DNA of 8,444 bases from positions 1-8,444 of the forward strand of contig JAKAYK010000039.1 in NCBI GenBank assembly GCA_021826765.1, written 5' to 3'. The notes below the pieces were generated by a model. It had not been told where the DNA came from, did no database searches, and saw nothing but the letters and a program-made list of their open reading frames with translations. The DNA comes from Thermoplasmata archaeon (GTDB lineage Archaea; Thermoplasmatota; Thermoplasmata; Thermoplasmatales; Thermoplasmataceae). The translations under genes were made by a program, and so were the position numbers. Of the stretch, positions 1 to 5,788 are shown piece by piece; position 1 is the stretch's first letter, and the number at the start of each line of letters is the position of its first letter.

Positions 1-93
1 AATTCCATTGTTCATGTCCTTGATGATCTCCTTGACAATTACGAGGATATTTCTGACCTTATCCTTAACACAATGCTTTCGGTATCCAAATGA
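1..93 (+). CDS. C-terminal end of a PhoU-like (DUF47) protein, partial
   Basis: An open frame enters at base 1 and stops with TGA at 91-93, giving about 30 residues rich in Asp, Leu and Ile (VLDDLLDNYEDISDLIL is recognisable). This acidic helical ending followed by a short hydrophobic stretch resembles the last helix of DUF47 proteins, the PhoU-like helical-bundle partners commonly encoded just before PiT phosphate transporters. The following transporter gene starts inside this gene's stop codon (ATGA), so the two are translationally coupled, which supports the DUF47 reading more than the short sequence does by itself. The members of this family are thought to regulate or assist the adjacent transporter. 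Most of the gene lies outside the window, so the assignment rests on the tail and the context. Confidence 0.6.
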   Translation, partial: NSIVHVLDDLLDNYEDISDLILNTMLSVSK

Positions 94-992
94 TGATTCA
101 AATTATTTCCATAATAATTATTCTTCTTCTTGCAATGATTGTTTCAGGGAACAATCTTTCTGCATCTGTGGGCACCATTCTCGGCTCAAGGATAGTGAAG
201 AACTGGGTGGGCCTCCTGATAGGTGCAGGCGGATTCTCTTCCGGACTCCTGCTTGAGGGTGGATTCCTTGCCAATTCCATTTATCGTATAATGCCTGCAG
301 ACAGCACATTCATTCTTCTAAATGTGTCAATTTCATTTGTCATATTCATATTCGCAACCTATTACAGAATCCCCCTATCCCTCACCATGGCTATTGTTGG
401 AGTTGCAATTGGGATTTCTCTGAGAACAGGTTACAGCATGGATACTCTGTATACCATGACTGTCCTGACCGCATGGATTCTTGCACCCATCCTTTCGATC
501 GCCATATCCTTCTACATGAATATGAGAATGAACAGGATGAAGGTAAACAATGTGTGGAAGGTTACAGGCACCTACAAGATATTGCTCATCATCATTTCAT
601 TCCTCACTGCATTCACTCTTGGTGCGAACACATTCGGGCTCCTCTATTCTCTTGCACCGCACTCCTACCTGATGCTTGCCCTCATGGTGTTTTTCATATT
701 TATCGGGTCCACATTCCTGAGTGGTGGTGTCATTAAAAGAGTTTCACAGGATGTCTACAGCATGAGATACCTGAATGCATTCGTCTCCCTTTTTGTCTCA
801 TCCGTGCTTGTTGAAGGGGCCACATTCTTCTCCATTCCCCTTTCCAATACCCAGACACTTACTTCAAGTGTCTTTGGCTCGGGCCTGTCCTATAGAACTA
901 AACTCATGTTCCCAAAGGCTTTCCTGGTTGTTGTGTTGATGTGGATCGCATCTCCTCTCATAGGAATGGCTGCAGGATTCATCATAGCATGA
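90..992 (+). CDS. PiT-family inorganic phosphate transporter-like membrane protein
   Basis: A 300-residue, highly hydrophobic integral membrane protein. Two inverted-repeat halves of the PiT family can be seen: GNNLSASVGTILGSR (20-34) and IPLSLTMAIVGVAIG (94-108) in the first half, then FTLGANTFG (175-183) and IPLSNTQTLTSSVFG (249-263) in the second, followed by the typical C-terminal helix ending WIASPLIG. PiT proteins carry phosphate into the cell with H+ or Na+. The length is that of the short archaeal forms. Oddly, the Asp of the GAND signature is Asn22 in the first copy and Thr181 in the second; that Asp is normally important for ion or phosphate binding, so the substrate or mechanism may differ. 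ATG at 90 overlaps the stop of the upstream PhoU-like gene (a second ATG follows directly at 93), so no separate promoter is expected. The family call is firm, phosphate as substrate is inferred. Confidence 0.82.
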   Translation: MMIQIISIIIILLLAMIVSGNNLSASVGTILGSRIVKNWVGLLIGAGGFSSGLLLEGGFLANSIYRIMPADSTFILLNVSISFVIFIFATYYRIPLSLTMAIVGVAIGISLRTGYSMDTLYTMTVLTAWILAPILSIAISFYMNMRMNRMKVNNVWKVTGTYKILLIIISFLTAFTLGANTFGLLYSLAPHSYLMLALMVFFIFIGSTFLSGGVIKRVSQDVYSMRYLNAFVSLFVSSVLVEGATFFSIPLSNTQTLTSSVFGSGLSYRTKLMFPKAFLVVVLMWIASPLIGMAAGFIIA

Positions 993-1338
993 CGATTGTG
1001 AATACTCATTCAAATTTACCCATCTTCGGCCATTGAAAAGTATCCAGAAAAGGCCATTGAATTTTTCACAAACACCTTGACAGATCTTCGCAAAATGGTT
1101 TGCGATTCAGCCATAAATTTCCATTCTCCAAATTTGGCAGAAATCCATTCATGCTCTTTTGATATTATATCTGGCACTGCACGCCTCATGGATCATGAAA
1201 TCCTTGAAGCGTTTGGCTCATCCCACGCATCGTTGTGAGAAAGCCAGTTCAAATCATATCTATGAGAAATTCGGTGTTAAGGGTGGCGAAAACGGAATTT
1301 TTTATGGTGAGTTCCTTATAGAGAAGCACATGAATAGT
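993..1338. other. Gene-poor interval with a possible decayed reading frame
   Basis: These 346 bases separate the transporter from the convergent unknown operon. On the plus strand a frame without stops runs from 1002 to 1235 and reads protein-like, for example KYPEKAIEFFTNTL and ARLMDHEILEAFGSSHA, but has no start codon before ATG at 1095. After its TGA a different frame continues protein-like text (HIYEKFGVKGGENGIFYGEF) into the end of the neighbouring gene. It uses CGC for arginine, unlike the AGA/AGG of the neighbours. The 10-base sequence GGCCATTGAA occurs twice, at 1028-1037 and 1052-1061. I do not recognise a family. It may be a frameshifted gene remnant or plain spacer; T-runs at 1062-1066 and 1298-1303 could end transcription from the transporter. 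Confidence 0.3.
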
Positions 1339-2049
1339 TCAGAAATCATAGAGCGTTGTTTTGTATATCTTTTCATAATGCCTGTAATAAAAGTTGTTGA
1401 ATGATTTCTGGGTGCCAAGATTCTTTCCCCTGAGTCTCAGCTTGTTGCCCTTTGTCTCTATTATTCCGGCACTTATTGCCTCGTCCACTGTTCTGTTAAT
1501 GGAACCATAAACGTCCTCTGGATTCATTCCAAAAGAAAATTTTCTAGCATGATCATAGAAGGAATTTATGAACTCTTCCCTGTCATATGATTCGCCCGTC
1601 CCGGACACTGACTTCATCATCAGGTATTTTCCATACATAGGCATCCCTTCATAATATGGGAAGGGGTACAACACAAGCATGTTTTCAAGCAAGGATTTAT
1701 CATTTAATTTTCTCAGTTCTGCACCATTCACAACTGACAATACTTCAGAATGTGGTATGAGTTCGACCGTATGCACATTTCTGAAATAGCATATAATAGT
1801 AGGATTGTGCGTTCCTGGGGCAATTTTCAGGTTTTCCCTGTCCGCGAAACCAACCCATGTTTCGGATATCCCGTTAATATCTACGGTCCTTACTGTGAAA
1901 GAATCTTCCCTGAATTCGGCATCCTTCACGGTGATCTTCCTTTCCCTTTCTATATTGAAGTATGAATACAGCATTGAGGCTAGAAAATGGGTTCTTGACA
2001 TTGTGTTCTGGGCCCTGATGTATTTCTCATACATTTTATCATTAACCAA
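1339..2049 (-). CDS. Unknown protein, second gene of an unknown operon, possible C-terminal winged helix
   Basis: A 236-residue soluble protein that I do not recognise. The frame is open further upstream to 2157, but TTG at 2049 is the best start: AGGAGG lies 8 bases before it, and it overlaps the upstream gene's stop by 8 bases. ATG at 2034 (231 residues) is the alternative, but its distance to AGGAGG is too long. The first 40 residues look helical, the middle is a mix of strands, and residues about 176-210 (EDVYGSINRTVDEAISAGII followed by ETKGNKLRLRG) have the spacing of a helix-turn-helix plus wing, ending in a basic, aromatic tail rich in Tyr and Phe. There are no membrane segments. It is certainly co-transcribed with the upstream gene. 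DNA binding is an inference from that weak pattern only. Confidence 0.72.
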   Translation of the reverse strand: MVNDKMYEKYIRAQNTMSRTHFLASMLYSYFNIERERKITVKDAEFREDSFTVRTVDINGISETWVGFADRENLKIAPGTHNPTIICYFRNVHTVELIPHSEVLSVVNGAELRKLNDKSLLENMLVLYPFPYYEGMPMYGKYLMMKSVSGTGESYDREEFINSFYDHARKFSFGMNPEDVYGSINRTVDEAISAGIIETKGNKLRLRGKNLGTQKSFNNFYYRHYEKIYKTTLYDF

Positions 2050-2863
2050 TGTAGATGCCTCCTGAACTTTCCATGATTTCTGCTGTTTCAATGAGTGTGT
2101 TGATATCGGTGGTTGGAAGCGAGAGGATATATCCAACATCTCCTGTAAAATATACATTTATGATGTTCCTCCTGCTGTGTGCCCAGAAGGTTATGGATAA
2201 GTTTTTACCGACTCCACTCCTGATCATGTTCATCCTTTTCCTCCCAATCCTCTCCTTAAACATGCGTATTGTGTCATTGTTGACACCATATTTTATCATG
2301 TTGTGTGAGATCGTGCCTTCTGTCCCGTATGAATCAGAATTCAGGAATTTTTCAAGGCTTCCTATGATCTCCATTGTATATTTTGCCAGCGTGTTTCCCA
2401 TTACAGAAACAAGCGACTTCTGGTTCGACCATATCTGGGATTGGGAATTTACTCCAAAAATTTCGCCTTCCCTTATGAAAATGCACTGGGAGAATTGATA
2501 TCCATTTTCCAGGAGAGACACCACATTGTTGAAACTCAACTCCACCTGTTCACAGTTGTTCATCCTGAAATATTCGTCCCTTGATTTCTGCATGCTGATG
2601 GATGTTATCCTGAAACCGGTTTCCTCCATGTCTGAAAGCAGTTTTCTGAAGGCTGCCTGTGGAAGTTTGAGATATGGTGTACTCAGTTTTCCCGATCTGT
2701 TTGTTCTCAAGGGTGAAAGAATATTGAGCTGGCCCTGAAATGGTATGGTGATATAATTATCGAATTCATGTGGAAGGGGCCCATAGATGAATTTCAGTAT
2801 ATAATGTCCTCCTTCCTTTTTGACATTGCTTTCAAGGATTTCCTCTATGTTCTGCCAGATCAA
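2042..2863 (-). CDS. Unknown protein, first gene of the two-gene operon
   Basis: A 273-residue soluble protein of mixed helix and strand, with no membrane segments and no motif that I recognise. The start must be TTG at 2863: an in-frame stop lies at 2876-2878 just upstream and the first internal ATG would remove 78 residues. A TATA-like element is centred about 25 bases before this TTG, so the mRNA is probably leaderless. Visible segments are an N-terminal helix, a strand-rich part (about 20-55), a central part with IREGEIFGVNSQSQIW (130-145), a strongly basic stretch MFKERIGRKRMNMIR (201-215), and a C-terminal part ITFWAHSRRNIINVYFTGDVG (split at 224-244) that looks like beta strands. The stop overlaps the next gene by 8 bases. 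The partner's possible winged helix and this protein's basic patch leave a nucleic-acid role possible, but nothing here proves it. Confidence 0.72.
   Translation of the reverse strand: MIWQNIEEILESNVKKEGGHYILKFIYGPLPHEFDNYITIPFQGQLNILSPLRTNRSGKLSTPYLKLPQAAFRKLLSDMEETGFRITSISMQKSRDEYFRMNNCEQVELSFNNVVSLLENGYQFSQCIFIREGEIFGVNSQSQIWSNQKSLVSVMGNTLAKYTMEIIGSLEKFLNSDSYGTEGTISHNMIKYGVNNDTIRMFKERIGRKRMNMIRSGVGKNLSITFWAHSRRNIINVYFTGDVGYILSLPTTDINTLIETAEIMESSGGIYIG
2058..2063 (-). promoter_or_regulatory. Shine-Dalgarno sequence deciding a TTG start
   Basis: AGGAGG on the minus strand, inside the 3' end of the upstream gene and 8 bases before TTG at 2049. It matches the anti-Shine-Dalgarno end of archaeal 16S rRNA and explains how an operon-internal gene with a weak start codon is initiated. 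It argues against both the longer frame starting at 2157 and the ATG at 2034. Confidence 0.7.
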
Positions 2864-2883
2864 TGATAGATCAGCTTAACATG

Positions 2884-2892
2884 GTATATATG
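2884..2892 (-). promoter_or_regulatory. TATA box of the unknown operon
   Basis: On the minus strand the element reads CATATATACC around these bases, with its centre near 2888, 25 bases before the TTG start at 2863. This is the spacing expected of an archaeal TATA box driving a leaderless mRNA, and it supports the TTG start. Confidence 0.55.
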
Positions 2893-2954
2893 AATTTCCT
2901 AGCAGAAAACACTGCATTTCCCGTAAGAACAATGTCTGACAAACGTAGAATAAA

Positions 2955-2966
2955 AAATTAATATAA
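2955..2966 (+). promoter_or_regulatory. TATA box of the MarC-family gene
   Basis: The A/T-only stretch AAATTAATATAA has its centre near 2960, 25 bases before TTG at 2985. The surrounding run of A and T continues to 2970, so the exact box is uncertain. It fits a leaderless transcript starting at or next to the TTG. It lies about 70 bases from the TATA box of the divergent unknown operon. Confidence 0.5.
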
Positions 2967-2984
2967 TATAGTTATCTCACTTCG

Positions 2985-3629
2985 TTGAATTTGATCGTTT
3001 TCCTGGAATTTTTCACTTATTCCTTCACTGCACTATTTGCCATTATGAATCCAATTGGGGCCATTCCCACCTTAATCTCACTGACTGGAGACTACAGCAT
3101 GGAAGAGAGGCATCATGTCATAAAGACCAGTATCCTGATGGCAGGCGGAATGGTGTTCGGTTTTGTGGTTGTGGGACTCTATATCTTCAACATTCTTGGG
3201 ATAAATATTGACGATTTCAAGGTCGCAGGAGGTTTTCTGCTTTTCAAGGTTGCCTTTGATATGCTTCAGGGCAAAACATCCAACACCAAACTTACGAAGT
3301 CAGAGGCGGATGAATATGTGGAGAGGAATGCCATAGGCGTTACTCCCATTGGTACACCGCTTCTTGCAGGCCCCGGTTCCATAACGACAGCCATACTTGT
3401 AAACTCAAAGGCCACCGATCTGTCCCTGAAGCTTTCAATGTTCATTGGATTCCTGCTTGTGATAGTCGTGAGCTACATATTGCTGATGTTCTCATTCCCC
3501 ATTTCAAAAAGAATGGGAAAAACTGGAACCATGGTTGTTTCAAGAATAATGGGCCTTCTGCTTGCTTCTATAGCCATAGAACTGATCACTTCCGGAATAA
3601 TCAGCATCGTGATTGCAGCAGGATTCTGA
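2985..3629 (+). CDS. MarC/SnatA-family integral membrane protein
   Basis: A 214-residue membrane protein with about six hydrophobic segments. The MarC family signatures are all present: NPIGAIP at 22-28, the re-entrant-type motif TPIGTPLLAGPGSIT at 120-134, and SRIMGLLLASIAIELITSGI at 186-205. Length is normal for the family. An archaeal member (SnatA of Thermococcus) was shown to move small neutral amino acids such as glycine; the older multiple-antibiotic-resistance label for MarC is not supported, so amino-acid transport is the better guess. The start is TTG at 2985: an in-frame stop lies at 2964-2966, and the first ATG is codon 21, inside the first helix just before the conserved NPIG. 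A TATA element sits 25 bases before the TTG. It is divergent from the unknown operon and convergent with aroD, only 10 bases apart at their ends. Confidence 0.88.
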   Translation: MNLIVFLEFFTYSFTALFAIMNPIGAIPTLISLTGDYSMEERHHVIKTSILMAGGMVFGFVVVGLYIFNILGINIDDFKVAGGFLLFKVAFDMLQGKTSNTKLTKSEADEYVERNAIGVTPIGTPLLAGPGSITTAILVNSKATDLSLKLSMFIGFLLVIVVSYILLMFSFPISKRMGKTGTMVVSRIMGLLLASIAIELITSGIISIVIAAGF

Positions 3630-3639
3630 ACCCTGCTTC

Positions 3640-4314
3640 TCAATTCTCCTTCTCGATTCTGTGTATTATTTCCAGGAATTCAAGTGTACTGTACTGCCCC
3701 TCTGCAACAGTTTTTTCGTAATAGGTGTATGCGAAATCGCTCACGGTGATTGCACTTGCAACCCTCAACTCCCGGTTTTTTCCCATGGGGATGAGGGCCA
3801 CAGGTATATCCAACCTCAATCCCTCAAGGAAATTGCATATGCGGGAAAACTGTAGTGTGTTGAAGGGGCATGCTATCTTGAGGGCCCCTGGTTTCATGCC
3901 CATGATCTTCCCGATCCTTCCCTCTGCCTCAGTATGGTTGGAGAAGTGGCTTGACACGATTGCCCTGTCCCAATGATCTTCCTTCAGTGTTCCTGCATGA
4001 TTCATATCAATATCCATGATCAGATTCTCATATTCCATAGATATCCTGTAAAAATTCTGAATTGCATCCTTTGAGGTTGAGCGGTATGTGAATATTCCGT
4101 AGCCACCACCTTCAGTGAAGGCATCCAGATATTTCCTGATGCCATATTCATCCATTTTCCCTGAAAGATCGGGCCTGAATTCCGGTATAAAACCTCTTTC
4201 CTTCATCGCAACTGCTATACTGGCTGCCTGATCTGTGGATGTTGGAACCACAGAACTGATTATGAATGGTTTCCATGAATTCTTCCTGAGATTCATGATC
4301 TTGAAACATACCAT
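3640..4314 (-). CDS. aroD: 3-dehydroquinate dehydratase, type I
   Basis: A 224-residue enzyme of the shikimate pathway that dehydrates 3-dehydroquinate to 3-dehydroshikimate through a Schiff base. The (beta/alpha)8 family motifs occur in order: PEFRPDL (44-50, equivalent of the ElRlD strand), IFTYRS (74-79), MDIDM (100-104), VSSHFS (120-125) with His123 as the general acid/base, ALKIA (144-148) with Lys146 as the Schiff-base lysine, PMGKNRELRVAS (176-187) with the substrate-binding arginine, and AEGQ (204-207) with Gln207 in the closing loop. All the expected catalytic residues are present and the length is typical. ATG at 4314 is chosen because a TATA element is centred 27 bases upstream; ATG at 4296 would also retain the domain. 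It is divergent from a winged-helix gene and shares its promoter element. No other shikimate gene is in the window. Confidence 0.9.
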   Translation of the reverse strand: MVCFKIMNLRKNSWKPFIISSVVPTSTDQAASIAVAMKERGFIPEFRPDLSGKMDEYGIRKYLDAFTEGGGYGIFTYRSTSKDAIQNFYRISMEYENLIMDIDMNHAGTLKEDHWDRAIVSSHFSNHTEAEGRIGKIMGMKPGALKIACPFNTLQFSRICNFLEGLRLDIPVALIPMGKNRELRVASAITVSDFAYTYYEKTVAEGQYSTLEFLEIIHRIEKEN

Positions 4315-4335
4315 AACCCCTTAGCCAGAAAGCAT

Positions 4336-4347
4336 AAAAATATTTTT
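4336..4347. promoter_or_regulatory. Palindromic TATA element shared by divergent aroD and winged-helix gene
   Basis: AAAAATATTTTT is a perfect 12-base palindrome. Its centre is about 26.5 bases before ATG at 4368 on the plus strand and about 27.5 bases before ATG at 4314 on the minus strand, so the one site is at the proper TATA distance for both leaderless genes. The 53 bases between the two start codons contain no other good TATA candidate. Direction would then depend on the flanking BRE bases, which are not clearly different on the two sides. Confidence 0.6.
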
Positions 4348-4367
4348 GTGAAGCGTATTACTTTACT

Positions 4368-4808
4368 ATGTTCAAGATAACCATTGCATCTTCCCCACAG
4401 AGAGTCCTTGACACAAACCTTGAGAGAAGCCTTGCGTACTTCCTTTCCGACATAGGTTACATACCAAGAATGAACCCTGACACAGATATGGAAACCATAA
4501 GGAGATCCGCCGGATTCAGGCTTTTCATGGAGTGTTTTCTCAGGGAGCCTGAAAAATACTGGGAAGTGGAGGAGATAATGGCCCATCTTGCCATATCAAG
4601 AACAACACTGTACAGGCACCTGAACAAGTTGAAGTCCATGGATATACTGGAAGATTCCCATGGCGGAAGAAGCAAAAACTACAGGCTGAGAGGCGGGAAT
4701 CTTGATGCTGCATGGTCATGGGTAGAGATAAATGTGAAGATGACCCTTGAAAGCTACAGGAAAACCGTAGAACATGTCTGGAAAGAGGCATCCAAACTCA
4801 ACCCCTGA
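4368..4808 (+). CDS. Winged-helix transcriptional regulator
   Basis: A 146-residue probable DNA-binding protein. Residues about 50-108 form a winged helix: helices at 50-60 and 66-74, a clear recognition helix ISRTTLYRHLNKLKSMDIL (76-94), then a wing around GGRSKNYRLRG (99-109). The C-terminal 35 residues are a long amphipathic helix (NVKMTLESYRKTVEHVWKEA, split at 122-141) that may mediate dimers. The N-terminal 45 residues (MFKITIASSPQRVLD...) are not part of the known fold. No ligand-binding or metal-binding motif is visible, so the signal sensed is unknown. ATG at 4368 sits about 26 bases after a palindromic TATA element shared with divergent aroD; this suggests that the protein may regulate itself and aroD, as many divergently encoded regulators do, but no operator was identified. 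Confidence 0.8.
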   Translation: MFKITIASSPQRVLDTNLERSLAYFLSDIGYIPRMNPDTDMETIRRSAGFRLFMECFLREPEKYWEVEEIMAHLAISRTTLYRHLNKLKSMDILEDSHGGRSKNYRLRGGNLDAAWSWVEINVKMTLESYRKTVEHVWKEASKLNP

Positions 4809-4824
4809 ATTTTCTTCGTTTTTA
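4809..4824 (+). terminator. Possible T-rich terminator
   Basis: Directly after the stop of the winged-helix gene the plus strand reads ATTTTCTTCGTTTTT. Archaeal RNA polymerase often terminates at such T-runs without a hairpin, and the next gene has its own TATA element at 4833-4841. No stem-loop is evident, so this is a modest prediction. Confidence 0.4.
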
Positions 4825-4832
4825 CAAGTTTC

Positions 4833-4841
4833 TAAAAAATA
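4833..4841 (+). promoter_or_regulatory. TATA box of the 110-residue protein gene
   Basis: TAAAAAATA is centred near 4837, 26 bases before ATG at 4863, the spacing of a leaderless archaeal promoter. Confidence 0.5.
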
Positions 4842-4862
4842 GTAAAACGTTATTAAAAAGTA

Positions 4863-5195
4863 ATGAATGAGGAAATGTTGAAAATAACAGAGGCTAGAAT
4901 ATTAGCATTTCTGGAGGCACTGAGCAAGATGGATATGGTTGAAATCAAAAAAGGTGGAAAATACAAGGTCATTTCAAACAGTGGAACAGATGAGCCCATG
5001 ATAACTGATGGAGAATTTTTTGGTTATACGATTCTGGGTGAAGAGGGAGCACTTGTTTTCAAGATTGGTGGCGACAATCCTGGTCTGAGACTTATACCTG
5101 TCTCGAATCTTATTGCCATAGAGTTTGGCATCGATGAAATAGTCACAGAGAAGAAGAATTCCAAACCAAAAGAAACTGTAAACTACATAAGCTGA
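4863..5195 (+). CDS. Small unknown protein, helix plus beta domain
   Basis: A 110-residue soluble protein that I cannot assign. Residues 1-25 look like an amphipathic helix (ITEARILAFLEALSKM). Residues about 26-92 are strand-rich, with KYKVIS, FFGYTILGEEGALVFKIG (52-69) and RLIPVSNLIAIEFG (76-89). The last 20 residues are charged and probably disordered. The short hydrophobic strands and the closing RLIPVSNLIAIE pattern recall small beta-barrel proteins such as Sm-like folds, but without an identifiable Sm motif. Coding is supported by an own TATA element at the right distance, by codon use like the neighbours, and by the absence of any competing frame. Its 3' end overlaps the end of the convergent thpR gene by 13 bases. 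Confidence 0.72.
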   Translation: MNEEMLKITEARILAFLEALSKMDMVEIKKGGKYKVISNSGTDEPMITDGEFFGYTILGEEGALVFKIGGDNPGLRLIPVSNLIAIEFGIDEIVTEKKNSKPKETVNYIS

Positions 5196-5707
5196 GCTTT
5201 TCTGAAAATGCTGTAGGTGGGCCCCTCACTGCTGAGGACACTTTTCATGAAAACTATTTCCTTAACGGGGGCCAGTGGAATATTAACATATTCATACATA
5301 TTTTCCAGATCAGAAACATATACTGGAGTCCTGAATCTGCATATGGTTAAATGTGGCTTGAAATTTTTCCCGTTCCATCTGTATCTGCCATCCTGGTAAA
5401 GTTCCTGATTCATGTTTAGAATTTTGTTTGCATCAACCGGCATCACCAGAACTCTTGCCTTCTTTCCTTCAGGAAAATGACTGAGTCCCATTATGGAAAG
5501 AGTCGAGTTCATGAAAGCTTTCATATTCAGCCTGTCCCAGATATCTGCAGCCATATCCTCCGAGATATCTTCCCAGAATTCTATTGTAATGTGCATATCT
5601 TCAGATCTGGTAATTTTCGCATTTTTCCCGTATTTTTCCTCTACAGTTCTCATTATATCCTTCACAACAGGATCTGGCCTGTATGGGATTGCTAAGAAGC
5701 AACGCAT
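5183..5707 (-). CDS. thpR: RNA 2',3'-cyclic phosphodiesterase (2H family)
   Basis: A 174-residue member of the 2H phosphoesterase family, formerly called 2'-5' RNA ligase (LigT). The two catalytic HxTx motifs are intact: HITIEF with His39 and Thr41, and HLTICRF with His119 and Thr121, in a protein of usual family length that begins with the typical MRCFLAIP. Family members open RNA 2',3'-cyclic phosphates to 2'-phosphates and can join or cleave 2'-5' linkages in vitro; the role in the cell is unsettled but linked to tRNA/RNA end processing. The frame is open back to 5893, but that would run through the gcvH start and adds 62 residues unlike the family; ATG at 5707, with a TATA element about 24 bases upstream, is the right start. 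It is divergent from gcvH-rlmE, and its end overlaps the preceding small gene by 13 bases. Confidence 0.9.
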   Translation of the reverse strand: MRCFLAIPYRPDPVVKDIMRTVEEKYGKNAKITRSEDMHITIEFWEDISEDMAADIWDRLNMKAFMNSTLSIMGLSHFPEGKKARVLVMPVDANKILNMNQELYQDGRYRWNGKNFKPHLTICRFRTPVYVSDLENMYEYVNIPLAPVKEIVFMKSVLSSEGPTYSIFRKAQLM

Positions 5708-5726
5708 GAGTGTGTATTGGGAGGGA

Positions 5727-5735
5727 GCATAAATC
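5727..5735 (-). promoter_or_regulatory. TATA box of thpR
   Basis: GATTTATGC on the minus strand, centred about 24 bases before ATG at 5707. This confirms the short form of thpR. It lies about 32 bases from the TATA box of the divergent gcvH operon. Confidence 0.5.
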
Positions 5736-5758
5736 ACTGATCCTGTCCTATCCTTAGC

Positions 5759-5767
5759 ATATTTATA
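5759..5767 (+). promoter_or_regulatory. TATA box of the gcvH-rlmE operon
   Basis: ATATTTATA is centred at 5763, 26 bases before ATG at 5789, as expected of a leaderless transcript. Confidence 0.6.
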
Positions 5768-5788
5768 CTGTTTCACTCTTACTTTATC

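Noticed and set aside
1247..1255. GTTCAAATC, as in the T-loop of a tRNA
   Set aside because: The five bases on each side do not pair, and no acceptor or anticodon stem is found around it.
1159..1404. Open frame of 81 codons on the plus strand as an intact gene
   Set aside because: It starts with TTG without a promoter or Shine-Dalgarno sequence, overlaps the end of the minus-strand gene, and its first third does not look like protein; treated only as part of a possible remnant.
2050..2157. Longer form of the second unknown gene
   Set aside because: It would lie inside the upstream gene's coding region; AGGAGG places the start at TTG 2049.
2055..2498. 147-codon frame on the plus strand
   Set aside because: It is antisense to the unknown minus-strand gene, has no promoter, and its composition is that of a shadow frame.
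2932..2961. Short frame of nine codons in the divergent promoter region
   Set aside because: It runs into the TATA region of the MarC gene and has no ribosome binding site.
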